Position numbers and translations under genes: made by a program. 64,000 nucleotides of DNA from Polyangiaceae bacterium (GTDB lineage Bacteria; Myxococcota_A; Polyangia; Polyangiales; Polyangiaceae): NCBI GenBank assembly GCA_016715885.1, contig JADJXL010000025.1, positions 806,001 to 870,000 of the forward strand. The letters run 5' to 3'. Numbering within the stretch: the stretch's first letter is position 1; every line of letters begins with the position of its first letter. The notes under the pieces are model-generated. The model did no database searches. It had not been told where the DNA came from and worked only from the letters and a program-made list of their open reading frames with translations. This document shows positions 34,025 to 44,307 of the stretch, piece after piece.

Positions 34025-34852
34025 ATGGCTCTCGATTCCGGCACCTTCACCAAATTGGAGAATGCGGCCAAAGGCTTTTCTACCAAAACCCATCATGGCT
34101 ACTTGGCGCAAGCGCTGCAATGCATTCGCGAAACGAAGGATCCCATCGCAGCGCTCGAGCTTCTCCGCGCGATGTGGGATTCTCCTTTCGCAACACGTGG
34201 AACCCCAAAAATCGCACTCAATGACGTTGGCAAGTGCTTGGAAGAGCGGCTGTATAGGGAACCTTCGGTTGATGTTCGCCGGTTCGAACTCGAGGTCGGG
34301 TGGTTGCGAAGGCTGGCGGTCATAACCGAAGAAAATGCTCGTCGAGGAGAAAATAACCGAGTCAAATCACAAGAACCTCATCGTCAACGCGACAATGAGC
34401 TGCTTTGCGCATTCGGAACGCGAATCGAACTGATAAGAAAGCGTCGTGCAGAGGAACATCGTGCGCACGCAGCCACGGTGAAACGTCATAACGCATCACA
34501 ATCCGCACTGCCGTCCTTACCAACGAAGTTGCCGGATGTTTTTCAAGTTGATTTCGTGAACATTGGCGACGCTCGCGACGCACGCAAAACCATACGTGAT
34601 CGATTGAAGAAGAAGAAACCCATTCACGTGAGATTGATTGAATTACGGCCCACAGATCCTCAATTCGTCCCACTAGCCCCGCATCTGTATTGTTCTACGA
34701 CGGAAACTGAAGGCTTCAACTTACCTCTGGAAGAGGCCGATCGGCGCTCAGGAGTTTCGCAGCCATTTTATGTGAAAAACATCGAAGACCGCGATGGCAA
34801 GAAGATCGCTCGGATGATGATGTTGACCGCAGACCCGGATCAGAACAAGTGA
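34025..34852 (+). CDS. Unknown protein at the end of the type III effector operon
   Basis: The 275-aa product follows the last RAMP by one base, so it is in the same transcript. The N-terminal half is helical (KLENAAKGFSTKTHHGYLAQ; DPIAALELLRAMWDSPFA) and the middle is Arg/Lys/His-rich (RHNASQ region). The C-terminal third has KKKPIHVRLIELRPTDPQFVP and a final KKIARMMMLTADPDQ. I see no CARF, HEPN, nuclease or RAMP motif. By position it could be the Csx19-like subunit of III-D complexes or a system-specific effector; the sequence alone does not settle this. Codon use fits its neighbours. Confidence 0.65.
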   Translation: MALDSGTFTKLENAAKGFSTKTHHGYLAQALQCIRETKDPIAALELLRAMWDSPFATRGTPKIALNDVGKCLEERLYREPSVDVRRFELEVGWLRRLAVITEENARRGENNRVKSQEPHRQRDNELLCAFGTRIELIRKRRAEEHRAHAATVKRHNASQSALPSLPTKLPDVFQVDFVNIGDARDARKTIRDRLKKKKPIHVRLIELRPTDPQFVPLAPHLYCSTTETEGFNLPLEEADRRSGVSQPFYVKNIEDRDGKKIARMMMLTADPDQNK

Positions 34853-35042
34853 CCACGCACTCAACGTTTCGTATTACGACCGCTGGGAGCAGGGCTACAG
34901 ACTTCGGGACGTCGTTGTATTGCAGGCTCCTTGTCCGCTATGGCCAATGGCCAACATGCGATTCGCCATTTCGGTGCATTCAACCTCCCTCCACCGCGCA
35001 ATGAGCCGTCCCCACAAAGGTGCGTCCGGGCAATCCATTTCC

Positions 35043-35071
35043 TTGACAGACCGCCAAGCTCGAGCTAATAC
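35043..35071 (+). promoter_or_regulatory. Probable promoter of the second GELR-family copy
   Basis: TTGACA at 35043-35048 is followed after 17 bases by TAATAC (35066-35071), 6 bases before a GTG. The surrounding CATTTCCTTGACAGACCG is shared with 24586-24603. The 190 bases upstream of it, after the effector operon, hold no recognisable gene. Confidence 0.55.
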
Positions 35072-35077
35072 CAGCCC

Positions 35078-35421
35078 GTGATCGCTCGCTCCGACCAAGC
35101 TGGCAATGCATCGCCCTGCCAATTCTGATACGATACCGAATCGAAGCAGAGGCCGACCCCGTTTCACCCGCAGACAAGGAGTTCTTGATGGACACGCAGG
35201 AAGTCATCGACATGATCGAGCGGCGAGGAGAACTTCGTGGAGAACTTCGTGGAGAACTGAACGGGCGACGCAGAACCGTTCTGCATCAACTGCGACGAAA
35301 GTTCGGGGACTTGCCTCAAAACGCGATCGCTCGCGTCGGCGCCGCGGATGCTGATGCGCTCGAGCTTCTGGAGGAAAAGCTGCTCTTCGCCAGCTCGCTC
35401 GAAGACGTCTTCACACCATGA
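35078..35421 (+). pseudogene. Deleted second copy of the GELR-repeat gene family
   Basis: The start (IARSDQAG) matches the first copy at 24627. The sequence then jumps at about 35105 straight to the late segment CIALPILIRYRIEAEADPVS, having lost some 150 codons and the reading frame. The tail continues SPADKEFLMDTQEVIDMIERR with three GELR-type units and a helical end LEDVFTP. Internal starts at 35185-35188 could still make a 78-aa protein. Both copies are on the plus strand and bracket the type III effector operon. Confidence 0.65.
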
Positions 35422-35514
35422 CCCACCGCGCTTCGAACGCGCCGACGCCCACCCAAGCTCGATCGCACGCCCCTTTGACCCTGCCAATGACATCCCCGAG
35501 CCGCTGCCCACCCC

Positions 35515-38500
35515 TCACCTGAAATACGGCCGCTCCCCAACAAACAGATACGCTTTTGCGTATTCTCGACACCACGGCGGCGCATGCTCGGCGCTGCGCA
35601 CAATCGCCATCGTGCACGCCTGCGCTTGCTGATCGCCACCCAGCTTCGCCATCGCCGGCTCGACCACCGCGCGCCCCTTCTTCAAAAAATCCAACTTCGC
35701 AAAAGGAAACAGTTTATCCGCGTCTTTCGCCATTTTTCGGGCGACCGCGTCGAGGCTCTCGTGCGGGCGCCCCTCCCGCTCGGACAGCGCAATGGTCGAC
35801 CATATCGCGTGCGATGCTTCGCGCTCCTCCGATGGTCGCAGCGCCTCTTCAATCATTTCGCGCGTCGCCCCATCGGAAGCTGCCGCAAGCGGCAAAATCA
35901 TACTCAGCGCCTTGGGATGCAATCGCGCGGTTGCAATGGCCTGAACAAGCTCGCCCTTCGCAAGCTGCGAATACGCACGCCCCGACTCGTTCATCCCCTC
36001 ACCCGTCTCGAACGCGAGCAAAACGCTCAAAAACGAGGACTCCTCCGCCAGCTTCTGCAATTTCTCCCGATCGTCGCCCTTGCCCATCACCCGCAATATT
36101 CGCGCAATGTGCAAATTGGCACCGTCACTCAATGGCAACTCACCCGCAGCCACCTCGAACGCCGTCATCGCTTCGTCGTACTTCTTGACGCGAAGCAATT
36201 CATACCCCGCAGCATTCGCAATGTATGGATGATACGGGTGCTTCCCATATTCGTCCACGAACGCTCGACCACCCTTTGCATCGTCTTTCTCACAACGAAT
36301 CGCCAAATAGCGCCAGTCGAGGTCCTCGGGATTGTTCGTAGACCGAGCGCGCGTCTTTTCACAGAGCGCTTTACGCACTTCTCCTTCCGCTTGGTCCTGC
36401 TCGACACGCAATGCCGTCATGTCGCGCGGATACCGCCGCAACCGACGCTCGAGCAACGCCGCAATCCCAGGCTGCTCCGCCGCTCGTCCAAGCCATTCTC
36501 CGATGTGGCGCGTTTTTGGCAAATCCCATTCCGCATGCAATGCAATGATGCGCCGCTTTTCGTCTTCGTCGCTTGCCAAGGCAAGTATGGTCTGCGGCGT
36601 CCGTTCGCGTGGCATGTCCAATTCCGCACCCATCGCGCGCCCAGCCGAAACCGTGCGTCGTTGCGCCGACTCCTCGAAAAGATATCGAGCATTCGGCGCG
36701 AACCACCGAGGCGCGCCAAGCTGCTTGGGAGGCGCGGCAACCATATTGCCATATGCGGCTGGCCACTCGAGCAGCGGCGTAGCTCCAGCCACGTTGTACA
36801 CATATCTCGCGTCACGCGCCACAGGCGTCGCGAATACCTCGATTTCTTTCACCACGGTCTGTAACTGTGCGAATTTCCACGGCATTCTCATCGGAAAGCG
36901 TGCGCGTCGCATGCTCCTGCGATCCGAGACGCAACGTTTGCCCCTGCACGTGAATGACCACGGGCACGCCCAGTCCATTGACGGCGGTCATCGTCGTTCC
37001 TGTCGCAATGGCGATGCACCTCCCGCCAGTCCCTCCGACTCCGACGAAGGTTTTGCGCCGTGCGCAAATCCCATGACAACGGCCAGAATTCCGCCCGCTA
37101 CGACGAGCCTTCCAAGCGTCGGGAAAAACCCATCGGCAATTTGAAAACGATCCCAAAGATCCAATTGCTTCTGGCGCTCGCGAACCTGATCGCGCGTGAG
37201 CGTTTGATATCGCTCCGGCACGACCGGAGGCTTGGGCGCTTCTCCAGGATCCGTACCGTCGACATAAGCACGATGCACATGCTCCTCCGCCTCCACGAGC
37301 ACCTCCAAGCTCACGCGAGCAAGCGCGCCGACGATGCGCAATGGTTCGTCAATCCAACCATCGATGACTTGGAACCACTCACCAATGTTGTGCTCGTTGG
37401 CCGGCGGCAACGTGAATTCGTTTGAAAACAGGTCGGCGTATTTTTGGGTGGTTTTTCCGCGCCGTGAATGCCCAGCGCATCGACGAGCCGCTTGAATACT
37501 TCCTCGGGAGCCATACATCCGTGCGATGACCGAAAATTCCTCCAGCGCCGGAATGCACCTCGACGCTCGAAACGATGAGCCGCTGCCGTTCGCTGGAGCT
37601 CACGTGACCATCCGCCGTGACAATCGCATATACGTTCGCCAAATACCCCGCGCATCCGCCAATTCGCTTCCGCGTGCGCTGCATAGTGGTGCAATTTGAC
37701 GAGGCCCTTCAAATACGGCCCCCAGCCCTGCCCAAGCGCCTTTGCGGCCGCATCGATGTGCCGATCGACACGCCCGATCGTGCGCTTCGACGCGCTCGCG
37801 AATCGTTTCCACCTCGGTCGTGACTTCTTCCAGCAATGAGCGAGCGCGCGGCGTGGAATGACGCGACCACGGTGACGAATGACGCCGCCCGGCGCATGCA
37901 AAAGCCATCGCGCAATGCCTCGAGGCTCGACCGTTCGTCGTTACGAACGCGCAAGTCCCGAATATCGGAAGCCAATTCCTCCGGATAAAGCGCGGCCAAT
38001 CGTTTCGATGATTGGTCCTCCGGTACCTTGCCCCCGTACAATTCCCCAGGCGTTTTCTTCGTGAGGCCAATCTGTCGCCCCAAATAGACGCCACGATAAC
38101 GCTCGCTCAGATACGGCTTGTCGAAACGCTTGTCGACGGCTGCCAGAGCTTTTTCTTCGGAAATGCGCACGAGTTTTTCCTTCGCTTCGGCGAGGATCTC
38201 CGCGGTCACGCGTTTCCGTAATTTCTTCGGATTGCGAAATAGGCAGAATGCGGATCGCGAATCGAGCGTTGCCGGAACATACACTCGCTTTGCATTGAGC
38301 TCGCGATCCTGATTCGGTGGATGCGTGGACCCATGCGCGGAGGTTCGGCCAATTCTTGCTCGAATACGCGATGCTGCTCTGGATTTTCTGCGGGTATTTG
38401 CGGCGAAGCGCCGTGATCGGGGCTCGTTCAGAATGCGCGCCATATGCTCGATGACGCGTGTTTGTATCGTAAATAAATCGGGCACCGCTTTGCCTCGACC

Positions 38501-39454
38501 CGCTTCACGCGCAAGCACACTGAGCGCAATGCTCCAAGCTCCGTCGGCAGCCCCCAATCGATGCAGCGCGTTCACGAGCGCGTCACTACCCGTGACGGAA
38601 ACACTCACCAAATCCGCTTGAAACTCCATTTCCCGACCGAGCGCGTTCTGCCAAAACAACTGCGCGAAACGCCGTATCGAGCAGCGATCGAATGGACCAC
38701 ACGATGAGGCGCATGATCCAGCCAATCCAAGCAACCCGCAGATCGATTTGCGACAAACCCGCGAGCAGTTTGTCGAGCCAACTGCGCGCCACGACCACTT
38801 GTCCCGCGACCTGCTGCGCGGTATAAACCCAACGCCCCACGGCCATCGAGCGCTGCGCAAAATGCCCGAATTCGTGCGCGAGCACCACCGTGAATTCGCT
38901 CAAAGTCAACGTATTGACGAGGCCGAGCCCTATCTCCAAATTCTTGCGCGTTGGAACGAGCAAGTTGATGAACGAAAGATCATAAAATACGCCGGCGTTC
39001 ACTCGCGACGAAAGAAACACGCGGTGGGGGCCTCGGAGCACCCACGCGATCCGCGAGCGCATACAGAAATGCGAATAGCTCTGGTTCGTCTGCGGCGGCA
39101 TTTCGTTCTTATTGGGTTCGCCACCTGTCTTGATGAAGAACAACGCCCCGAGCAAAAACAGGCCGAGCAGCCCTGAGAGCACAGCGACGATGCCGTACAT
39201 GAATCCGTCGCGGACACCGCTGAAGGCGTAAACGAAGAGGCGATAACAGGTCCAGAAGAACCAACCCGTGAGCGACAAGTAAAGCGCGACGAACGCGAGC
39301 AATCCGATTCACGCGAGCCACGCGTGACGCTTGTAACGCGCGGTCGCTCGCGTGAGATCCGGCGGAACGCCGGCGGCGGCGGCGGTAGCAAGCTCGCCCC
39401 CGTTTGCGTCACGCCCAACGAACCGTCCCCACCCGGCACTGTGCTCGTGCTCAT
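35515..39454 (-). pseudogene. Large M48-family metallopeptidase broken by many frameshifts
   Basis: Successive minus-strand frames read as one protein of about 1,300 aa. It has a Pro-rich start (SLLPPPPP, ATG about 39454) and membrane helices (LLAFVALYLSLTGWFFW). The zinc motif HEFGH lies at about 38865-38880, with FGRE/FQAD-type residues (GREMEFQADLVSV), STHPPNQDRE, and TLPPANEHNIGEWFQVIDGW near 37400. A later membrane helix is followed by a helical repeat domain ending at 35515. At least six frame changes are needed (about 39390, 39305, 38640, 38380, 37890, 37480, 36880). Membrane M48 proteases of the HtpX/Ste24 type do quality control. Real decay and assembly error are both possible. Confidence 0.65.
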
Positions 39455-39473
39455 TGCGCAATGTTCGACAGGA

Positions 39474-40550
39474 ATGAGCGACGACAGCGGAGGCAAGAAG
39501 TCATTCGGCGGCCACATTGCACTGGGACTTGCCGGAATTGGAGCGTTATTTGCGCGCACGGCCGACGATTGTGGTCGCGTTGCACTGAAGGGCGGCGCCG
39601 CCGTCAGCGACGACGCCTTTCGAGGTGCCGGCCGCGTAGGATCGCTCGCCGACGACGGCATGCGAGGCAGCAAGCTCGGATCGCTGACCGATGACGGAAT
39701 GCGCGCCGGCAAGTATGGGCCGCTCGCGGATGATGGTATGCGAAATGGCGTGCGCGTGCCTCCGCACGGCGAACCGCACGGAGGGGGCCTCATCGAAGAA
39801 GCCGCCACGGGCGCGAAGGCCGAATCTCATGCGGGAGACGTCGCGGAATTCGGTGTCGACGTGTCGCTCGAGGTCATCTCGAACGCCGAACCGCCCGAAG
39901 ACGACAGCGGTCCCGCCCATTCGCCCGACGCCTTCGTCGGAGCGGGAAATGCGCCGAAGTTCGATACGATGACGCTCTTGAAGAACCGCACTCGCGTCTC
40001 GCAACCGGCGCTTTTGCCCGTAATGCCCAAATCGAGCAAAGCATTCAAAGCCATACTCGGCCGCACGGACAAACTGGATGAAGGGCGCGCCTACGTATCG
40101 CTTCGGCCGATACCCGACAATGGTGAAACGGTCATGGATCCATTGCGGTGGCTGAAGGGCAGATTGGCGCACAATCCCATTGCCATGGTTTTTTACACGA
40201 CGGATGCGACCGGCAAGAAAAACCCGATTCCACTCGTTTTGCCGAATGGTGATACGACGGACGACTCGATCGTTCACCAAGCCTGCATTGGCCACTTGGC
40301 GCATTGCATCGTGCTCGTGTGTAAGCCTGACGGTGCACAAACCAAAGAGCCGTGCGCCAAAGCGGTCGTCGATGGTTGGCAATCGATTACGACGAGCCGC
40401 GCGGACATGTCGCTTGACGACTTATTGGAAAAGCTCGTGAAAAACCGCGCAGCTACGCCGGCTCTTCAAGGCGTGACCATTTCGCGCGTCGATGTATCGC
40501 AAGACGCGCCGCGCATCGTGCGCAGCAGGTTGACGCAAAAGGGGCCTTGA
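39474..40550 (+). CDS. Hypothetical protein with short internal repeats
   Basis: The 358-aa protein starts near ATG 39474, only 19 bases from the divergent protease start. A hydrophobic Gly/Ala stretch (HIALGLAGIGALFA) is followed by three copies of a LADDGMR-x-GK-x-G motif. The C-terminal half is better structured, with GRAYVSLRPIPDNG, PIAMVFYTTDATGKKNPI and CIGHLAHCIVLVC. I do not recognise a family. Divergence from a membrane protease suggests, weakly, a related function. Confidence 0.5.
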   Translation: MSDDSGGKKSFGGHIALGLAGIGALFARTADDCGRVALKGGAAVSDDAFRGAGRVGSLADDGMRGSKLGSLTDDGMRAGKYGPLADDGMRNGVRVPPHGEPHGGGLIEEAATGAKAESHAGDVAEFGVDVSLEVISNAEPPEDDSGPAHSPDAFVGAGNAPKFDTMTLLKNRTRVSQPALLPVMPKSSKAFKAILGRTDKLDEGRAYVSLRPIPDNGETVMDPLRWLKGRLAHNPIAMVFYTTDATGKKNPIPLVLPNGDTTDDSIVHQACIGHLAHCIVLVCKPDGAQTKEPCAKAVVDGWQSITTSRADMSLDDLLEKLVKNRAATPALQGVTISRVDVSQDAPRIVRSRLTQKGP

Positions 40551-40563
40551 TCACTTCACCAAT

Positions 40564-41634
40564 CTAGAGCACCCCAGGAATGAACCTATACGGCACGCGC
40601 TTCATGTAATCCTGGTACTCTGGATCCTTCGACAAGTGCCGCTCTTCCGTGATCGCCCGCAAATAATACAGCCCGCTCAACGACAAGAGCCCGACGAAGT
40701 GCGTGATGAGCGTTCCCACGTTCTGCTTCGTAATCGCATCGTAAATCGCGAACGGAAACATGACGCACCACCACGAAAAGTTCTTCGAAGCATACGCAGG
40801 ATGCCGCACCACCGAATACGGCCCCGTCGTGATGATTCCTCGATGCGTCAAGTTCGAGAAGTGCAGCCCGAAAACGACCGTCGATGCCGTGTACACCGCG
40901 AAACTCGCAATCGAACAGCTCGCGAGCAAAATCACTGCCGGCTTCGACGTCAATGCGAGAAACGCGTGTTCGCCAGGATTCGAGAAATATCCACCAGGCA
41001 CGCGATTGAACGGCGGATAACATAGTAGCGCCACGAGCCAGCCGAGGACGGTGGGCTCGACGGAAACCATACCATTTTTGATCCAGCGCGACGAGAGCAC
41101 GTATCCAGCCCATGCCAAACCCACGTCGACCGCAAAAATCACCGACAACGCGCAATCGTAACTCTCGCGAACCGTGAACTTTCGCGCGCCACTCGTGAGG
41201 AGTCCAATGGCAAAGCTGTAGTTTTTTACGAGGTTCGTGAACTGATCGGCAAAAAATACCGTCATGAGCGGGACGAAAAACGCTTTGACGAAGAGCCCCA
41301 GCACCGCCGTGCGATCGAATTCGTTGAATGGTTCCGGCGCGGCATCGCCTTTTTTGGAAAATCCGAGCCGCGCCTCGATATGCTTCAGCGCTTTGAAAAG
41401 CGTAAATGCAGGCAGCTTGCGATCGGCCTTTGGATCATGCTGGAGTGCACGCGTGAGCAGAATATACGGCAAGCCGCCCACGGCGTAGGTCCAGAAAATG
41501 GGATCCAACATCGTGAACCACGGCTGGTAATACCCAGCTCCAGAAGTGCGCTTGAATCCATATTCGCCGGCACTTTTGTAAGCTGCCCAAAAAAGCGAAA
41601 TGATGATCAAGTCAGCTACAAGATCTTTACGCAA
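40564..41634 (-). CDS. Isoprenylcysteine methyltransferase-like (ICMT/PEMT family) membrane protein
   Basis: The 356-aa protein has several membrane helices and the C-terminal ICMT signature GPYSVVRHPAYASKNFSWW followed by EERHLSKDPEYQDYMKRV and YRFIPG. These form the SAM-binding pocket in this superfamily. Bacterial members methylate lipids or other hydrophobic acceptors; the acceptor here is unknown. It starts at a TTG and overlaps the small upstream membrane protein by 19 bases, so the two are probably co-expressed. Confidence 0.75.
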   Translation of the reverse strand: MRKDLVADLIIISLFWAAYKSAGEYGFKRTSGAGYYQPWFTMLDPIFWTYAVGGLPYILLTRALQHDPKADRKLPAFTLFKALKHIEARLGFSKKGDAAPEPFNEFDRTAVLGLFVKAFFVPLMTVFFADQFTNLVKNYSFAIGLLTSGARKFTVRESYDCALSVIFAVDVGLAWAGYVLSSRWIKNGMVSVEPTVLGWLVALLCYPPFNRVPGGYFSNPGEHAFLALTSKPAVILLASCSIASFAVYTASTVVFGLHFSNLTHRGIITTGPYSVVRHPAYASKNFSWWCVMFPFAIYDAITKQNVGTLITHFVGLLSLSGLYYLRAITEERHLSKDPEYQDYMKRVPYRFIPGVL

Positions 41635-42032
41635 CGAAAGGCGAAATCCGCATAACGTTTCTCGCGGATTTCATCGGGTATCGAGAGGACCTTTCCCTTT
41701 TCGACCCGCAGCCGCACGGTGAGCTCGACGACGAACATGATCGCCGCGACGACGACCAGCGCAAAGATGGCCGACGTGCTCTTGTTCGGCGTCACATCGA
41801 TCGGCAGGCCCCAACCCTTGTCGAGCACGTTGATCCGCGACCCGATGTAGCCCAGGGCCAGCACCGCCACCGAACCGATCACGCCCGCGACCCACCCATG
41901 CTGCGTCAAGGCCGAGACATCGGCCGTGCGTTCGATCTGCCCCTCGGGAGCCTCGAGCGGCGCTTCTACCGGTTCTTCGCGCTTGATTCGCTTGGTTTTT
42001 CGGAGCTTCTTCGGGACGGCCGCTTCAGTCAT
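41616..42032 (-). CDS. Small two-helix membrane protein
   Basis: The 138-aa product has a Lys/Glu/Pro-rich N terminus (KKLRKTKRIKREEPVEAPLE), two hydrophobic helices (WVAGVIGSVAVLALGYIG and AIFALVVVAAIMFVVELTV) and a charged C terminus. No known domain is visible. It overlaps the ICMT-like gene downstream and probably forms a two-gene unit with it. Confidence 0.6.
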   Translation of the reverse strand: MTEAAVPKKLRKTKRIKREEPVEAPLEAPEGQIERTADVSALTQHGWVAGVIGSVAVLALGYIGSRINVLDKGWGLPIDVTPNKSTSAIFALVVVAAIMFVVELTVRLRVEKGKVLSIPDEIREKRYADFAFRCVKIL

Positions 42033-42229
42033 CGCGCGGCGAGCTTACTCGATTTTGTCCCGGGCAAGAGCAAAGGTTTGGCAGCCCGTTGATTTATCTG
42101 CTCACACCCGAAATCGTCGGTCGACATCGCTCGAAATACTGAAGTATTCCTCGCTCAGTCGCCCTAGCTTTCGGGCGCTCGCGACGATAATTCAACGGGC
42201 TGCAACCATGTATGCAAATCAACAAAGCG

Positions 42230-42838
42230 TCAGGTTTCGGAGGGTTCGTCTTCATCCTGGGAAAGGAGGTCGACTTCGCCCCAAAGGTCATCGAGATCGA
42301 GAACGAGGTTATCAAAGCCGGGAGCAACGAGCTGCCCTTGCGACGCCATGGCAGCGCGGGAATATCGCCCATCAACGCCAAGCTCGTAACATTCTATCGA
42401 GCGATTCGGCGGATCGACGATCCAGTATGATTGTACACCAAACCGTGCGTATTCTGACATCTTTTCAACGCGATCGCGCTTCACGTCGCGTGGGGTCGCG
42501 GACAACACTTCGACCATGAGCCGCGGAGGCGTTCGCGTAAGCGCTCGATTGTAAGGCAAACGCTCGCGTGGGGCAAACATGGAGACATCCGGCTTGCGCC
42601 CACGCACGGGTGAAAGCGCGAACTTGTGATCGGATGAGAAGACGAAAGCCTGCTTCGGCTTACCCCACTTGCGAAGTTCGCCAATGAACCATGAAACGAT
42701 AGCTTCGTGGGCACAAATCGGCACTTCTTCCTCCACGAGGTACCCATCGACGAACTCGCCAGGCTCGTCTTCGTCCATGTTGGCCCACTCTTCGATGGTC
42801 ATCCGCGCGGGCAGGAGCGTATCCGGTGCTGCAACCAT
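42230..42838 (-). CDS. Uma2-family (DUF820) putative restriction-like endonuclease
   Basis: The 202-aa protein, from ATG 42838, begins TLLPARMTIEEWANMDEDEP and shows the DUF820 core: GEFVDGYLVEEEVP, KFALSPVRGRKPDVSMF (the catalytic RKPDV), PRLMVEVLSATPRDVKRDR and YWIVDPPNRSIECYEL. These PD-(D/E)XK-fold proteins are numerous in myxobacteria and cyanobacteria, often as scattered copies, and their biological role is poorly known. It stands alone here. Confidence 0.85.
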   Translation of the reverse strand: MVAAPDTLLPARMTIEEWANMDEDEPGEFVDGYLVEEEVPICAHEAIVSWFIGELRKWGKPKQAFVFSSDHKFALSPVRGRKPDVSMFAPRERLPYNRALTRTPPRLMVEVLSATPRDVKRDRVEKMSEYARFGVQSYWIVDPPNRSIECYELGVDGRYSRAAMASQGQLVAPGFDNLVLDLDDLWGEVDLLSQDEDEPSET

Positions 42839-42912
42839 GCACCTAGGATACCACAACCTGTAACGCCGGTGCAACGCGAAAAGTCACACCAAGCGTCCTC
42901 GGGCAAACCCGT

Positions 42913-44265
42913 CTACTCGCCTTCGTGCGCCTTCGCTGCTGCGGCGCCACGCGATTCGTTCACGTTCAAACTAAATGCCCATGCGGCCAGGAAAAACACC
43001 GCGCATACCAATATCGCTCGCTGAAGTCCCAGCGCGCTCTGCAGCAAACCGAGCGCCAAAAGCCCGAAAATCGATGCGAGCTTCCCCGTCACGCCCCAAA
43101 ATCCAAAAATCTCGCCAGCCTTGGACTCCGGCGCAAAAATCGCCACAATGGTTCGTCCCGCCGATTGCGTCGCTCCAAGGCACAGCCCCGCAAGCGTTCC
43201 CACGAACAAATACACTTCCTCGGATGCCCACGGCTTGCCCGTCACGCTGCCAAGAAAAGCCGCAATCGCCGGCGTCTGGTAAATGCTGAGCACCGCCAAC
43301 ACCCACACGACGAGCGTCAATCGATACGTCCGCAAATTGCCCCAGCGATCCTGCAGCGCACCAAATGCCACCGCTCCGGCCGCCGCCGAAAGGTTCGTGA
43401 GGACGAACATCAAGAGCTGCGTCTTCGGCTTCCAATGAATGACCTGATCGCCATAAATGAATGCAAAACTGATGACGATGGACAACCCCGCTGTCGCGAA
43501 AAACAATCCTCCCAAAAACCACACGAGATCCCGAAAATCCCGCAATTCGCCCGCCGTGCGCCGAAGCCGCGAAAGCCCCACGTGCGCAAGCGTCTCGCCA
43601 GCAGGTAGCTCGCGCGGCTTGCCCCGTTCGCGCAAAAACAAAAACGTCGGAATCGCGGCCAAAAAGAAAAATGCAGCCGTCATCGGGCCGACCCACCGCA
43701 GGCGCTCGAGGTTCTCTACGGTCTGCTCACCGACGGTAAACACGACGAGCGCCGTGCTGATGAGGCCCCCAACGTAGCCAATGCCCCACGCATAACCGGA
43801 TATGCGCCCCAGGTCTTGCTTCGGCCCGAGGTCCGGCAAAAACGCAGCCGCAAACGATTCTCCCACGGCAAACCCATAATTCGATGCAATGAGCATCGCC
43901 ATGGCCAATCCCACGCGCCCCGGCGTCGCCAAATAAAGCGCCGCCGTCGCAACCACCGTGAGCAGGTAACTCGCAAAGAGAAATCGCTTCTTCGCAGCTC
44001 GATAATCCATCACCGCGCCAAGGAGCGGCGCGGTGACGACCACGATCCCGTAACTCGTGCTGAGCGCAATGCTCCAGAGCAAATTACCCTGCCGATATTC
44101 GGGCCCGTCTCCGACGATGATCTTCGGAAAAATCACGCTGAAAACCACCGTGATGATCACCGTCGTGTAGCTCGAATTGGCAAAGTCGAACATCGCCCAG
44201 CCAAAGATCTCGCGCGCCGGAGCTCGCGAAGGCTCGACCGATTCGCTTTTGCTCGAAGGAGTCAT
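42913..44265 (-). CDS. MFS transporter, UMF1/Atg22-like family
   Basis: About 450 aa with roughly twelve membrane helices. The N-terminal signature IFGWAMFDFANSSYTTVI, and AWGIGYVGGL in the middle, are diagnostic of the UMF1 (PF11700, Atg22-like) family. Yeast Atg22 exports amino acids from vacuoles; bacterial substrates are unknown. The C terminus is hydrophilic. I use the ATG at 44265; a TTG four codons upstream is possible. It follows the OPT transporter gene on the same strand after 42 bases, so they may be co-transcribed. Confidence 0.85.
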   Translation of the reverse strand: MTPSSKSESVEPSRAPAREIFGWAMFDFANSSYTTVIITVVFSVIFPKIIVGDGPEYRQGNLLWSIALSTSYGIVVVTAPLLGAVMDYRAAKKRFLFASYLLTVVATAALYLATPGRVGLAMAMLIASNYGFAVGESFAAAFLPDLGPKQDLGRISGYAWGIGYVGGLISTALVVFTVGEQTVENLERLRWVGPMTAAFFFLAAIPTFLFLRERGKPRELPAGETLAHVGLSRLRRTAGELRDFRDLVWFLGGLFFATAGLSIVISFAFIYGDQVIHWKPKTQLLMFVLTNLSAAAGAVAFGALQDRWGNLRTYRLTLVVWVLAVLSIYQTPAIAAFLGSVTGKPWASEEVYLFVGTLAGLCLGATQSAGRTIVAIFAPESKAGEIFGFWGVTGKLASIFGLLALGLLQSALGLQRAILVCAVFFLAAWAFSLNVNESRGAAAAKAHEGE

Positions 44266-44307
44266 CGCGTTAGCCAAAGCAGCGCCCCCGTAATCGCAAG
44301 GTGGCGA

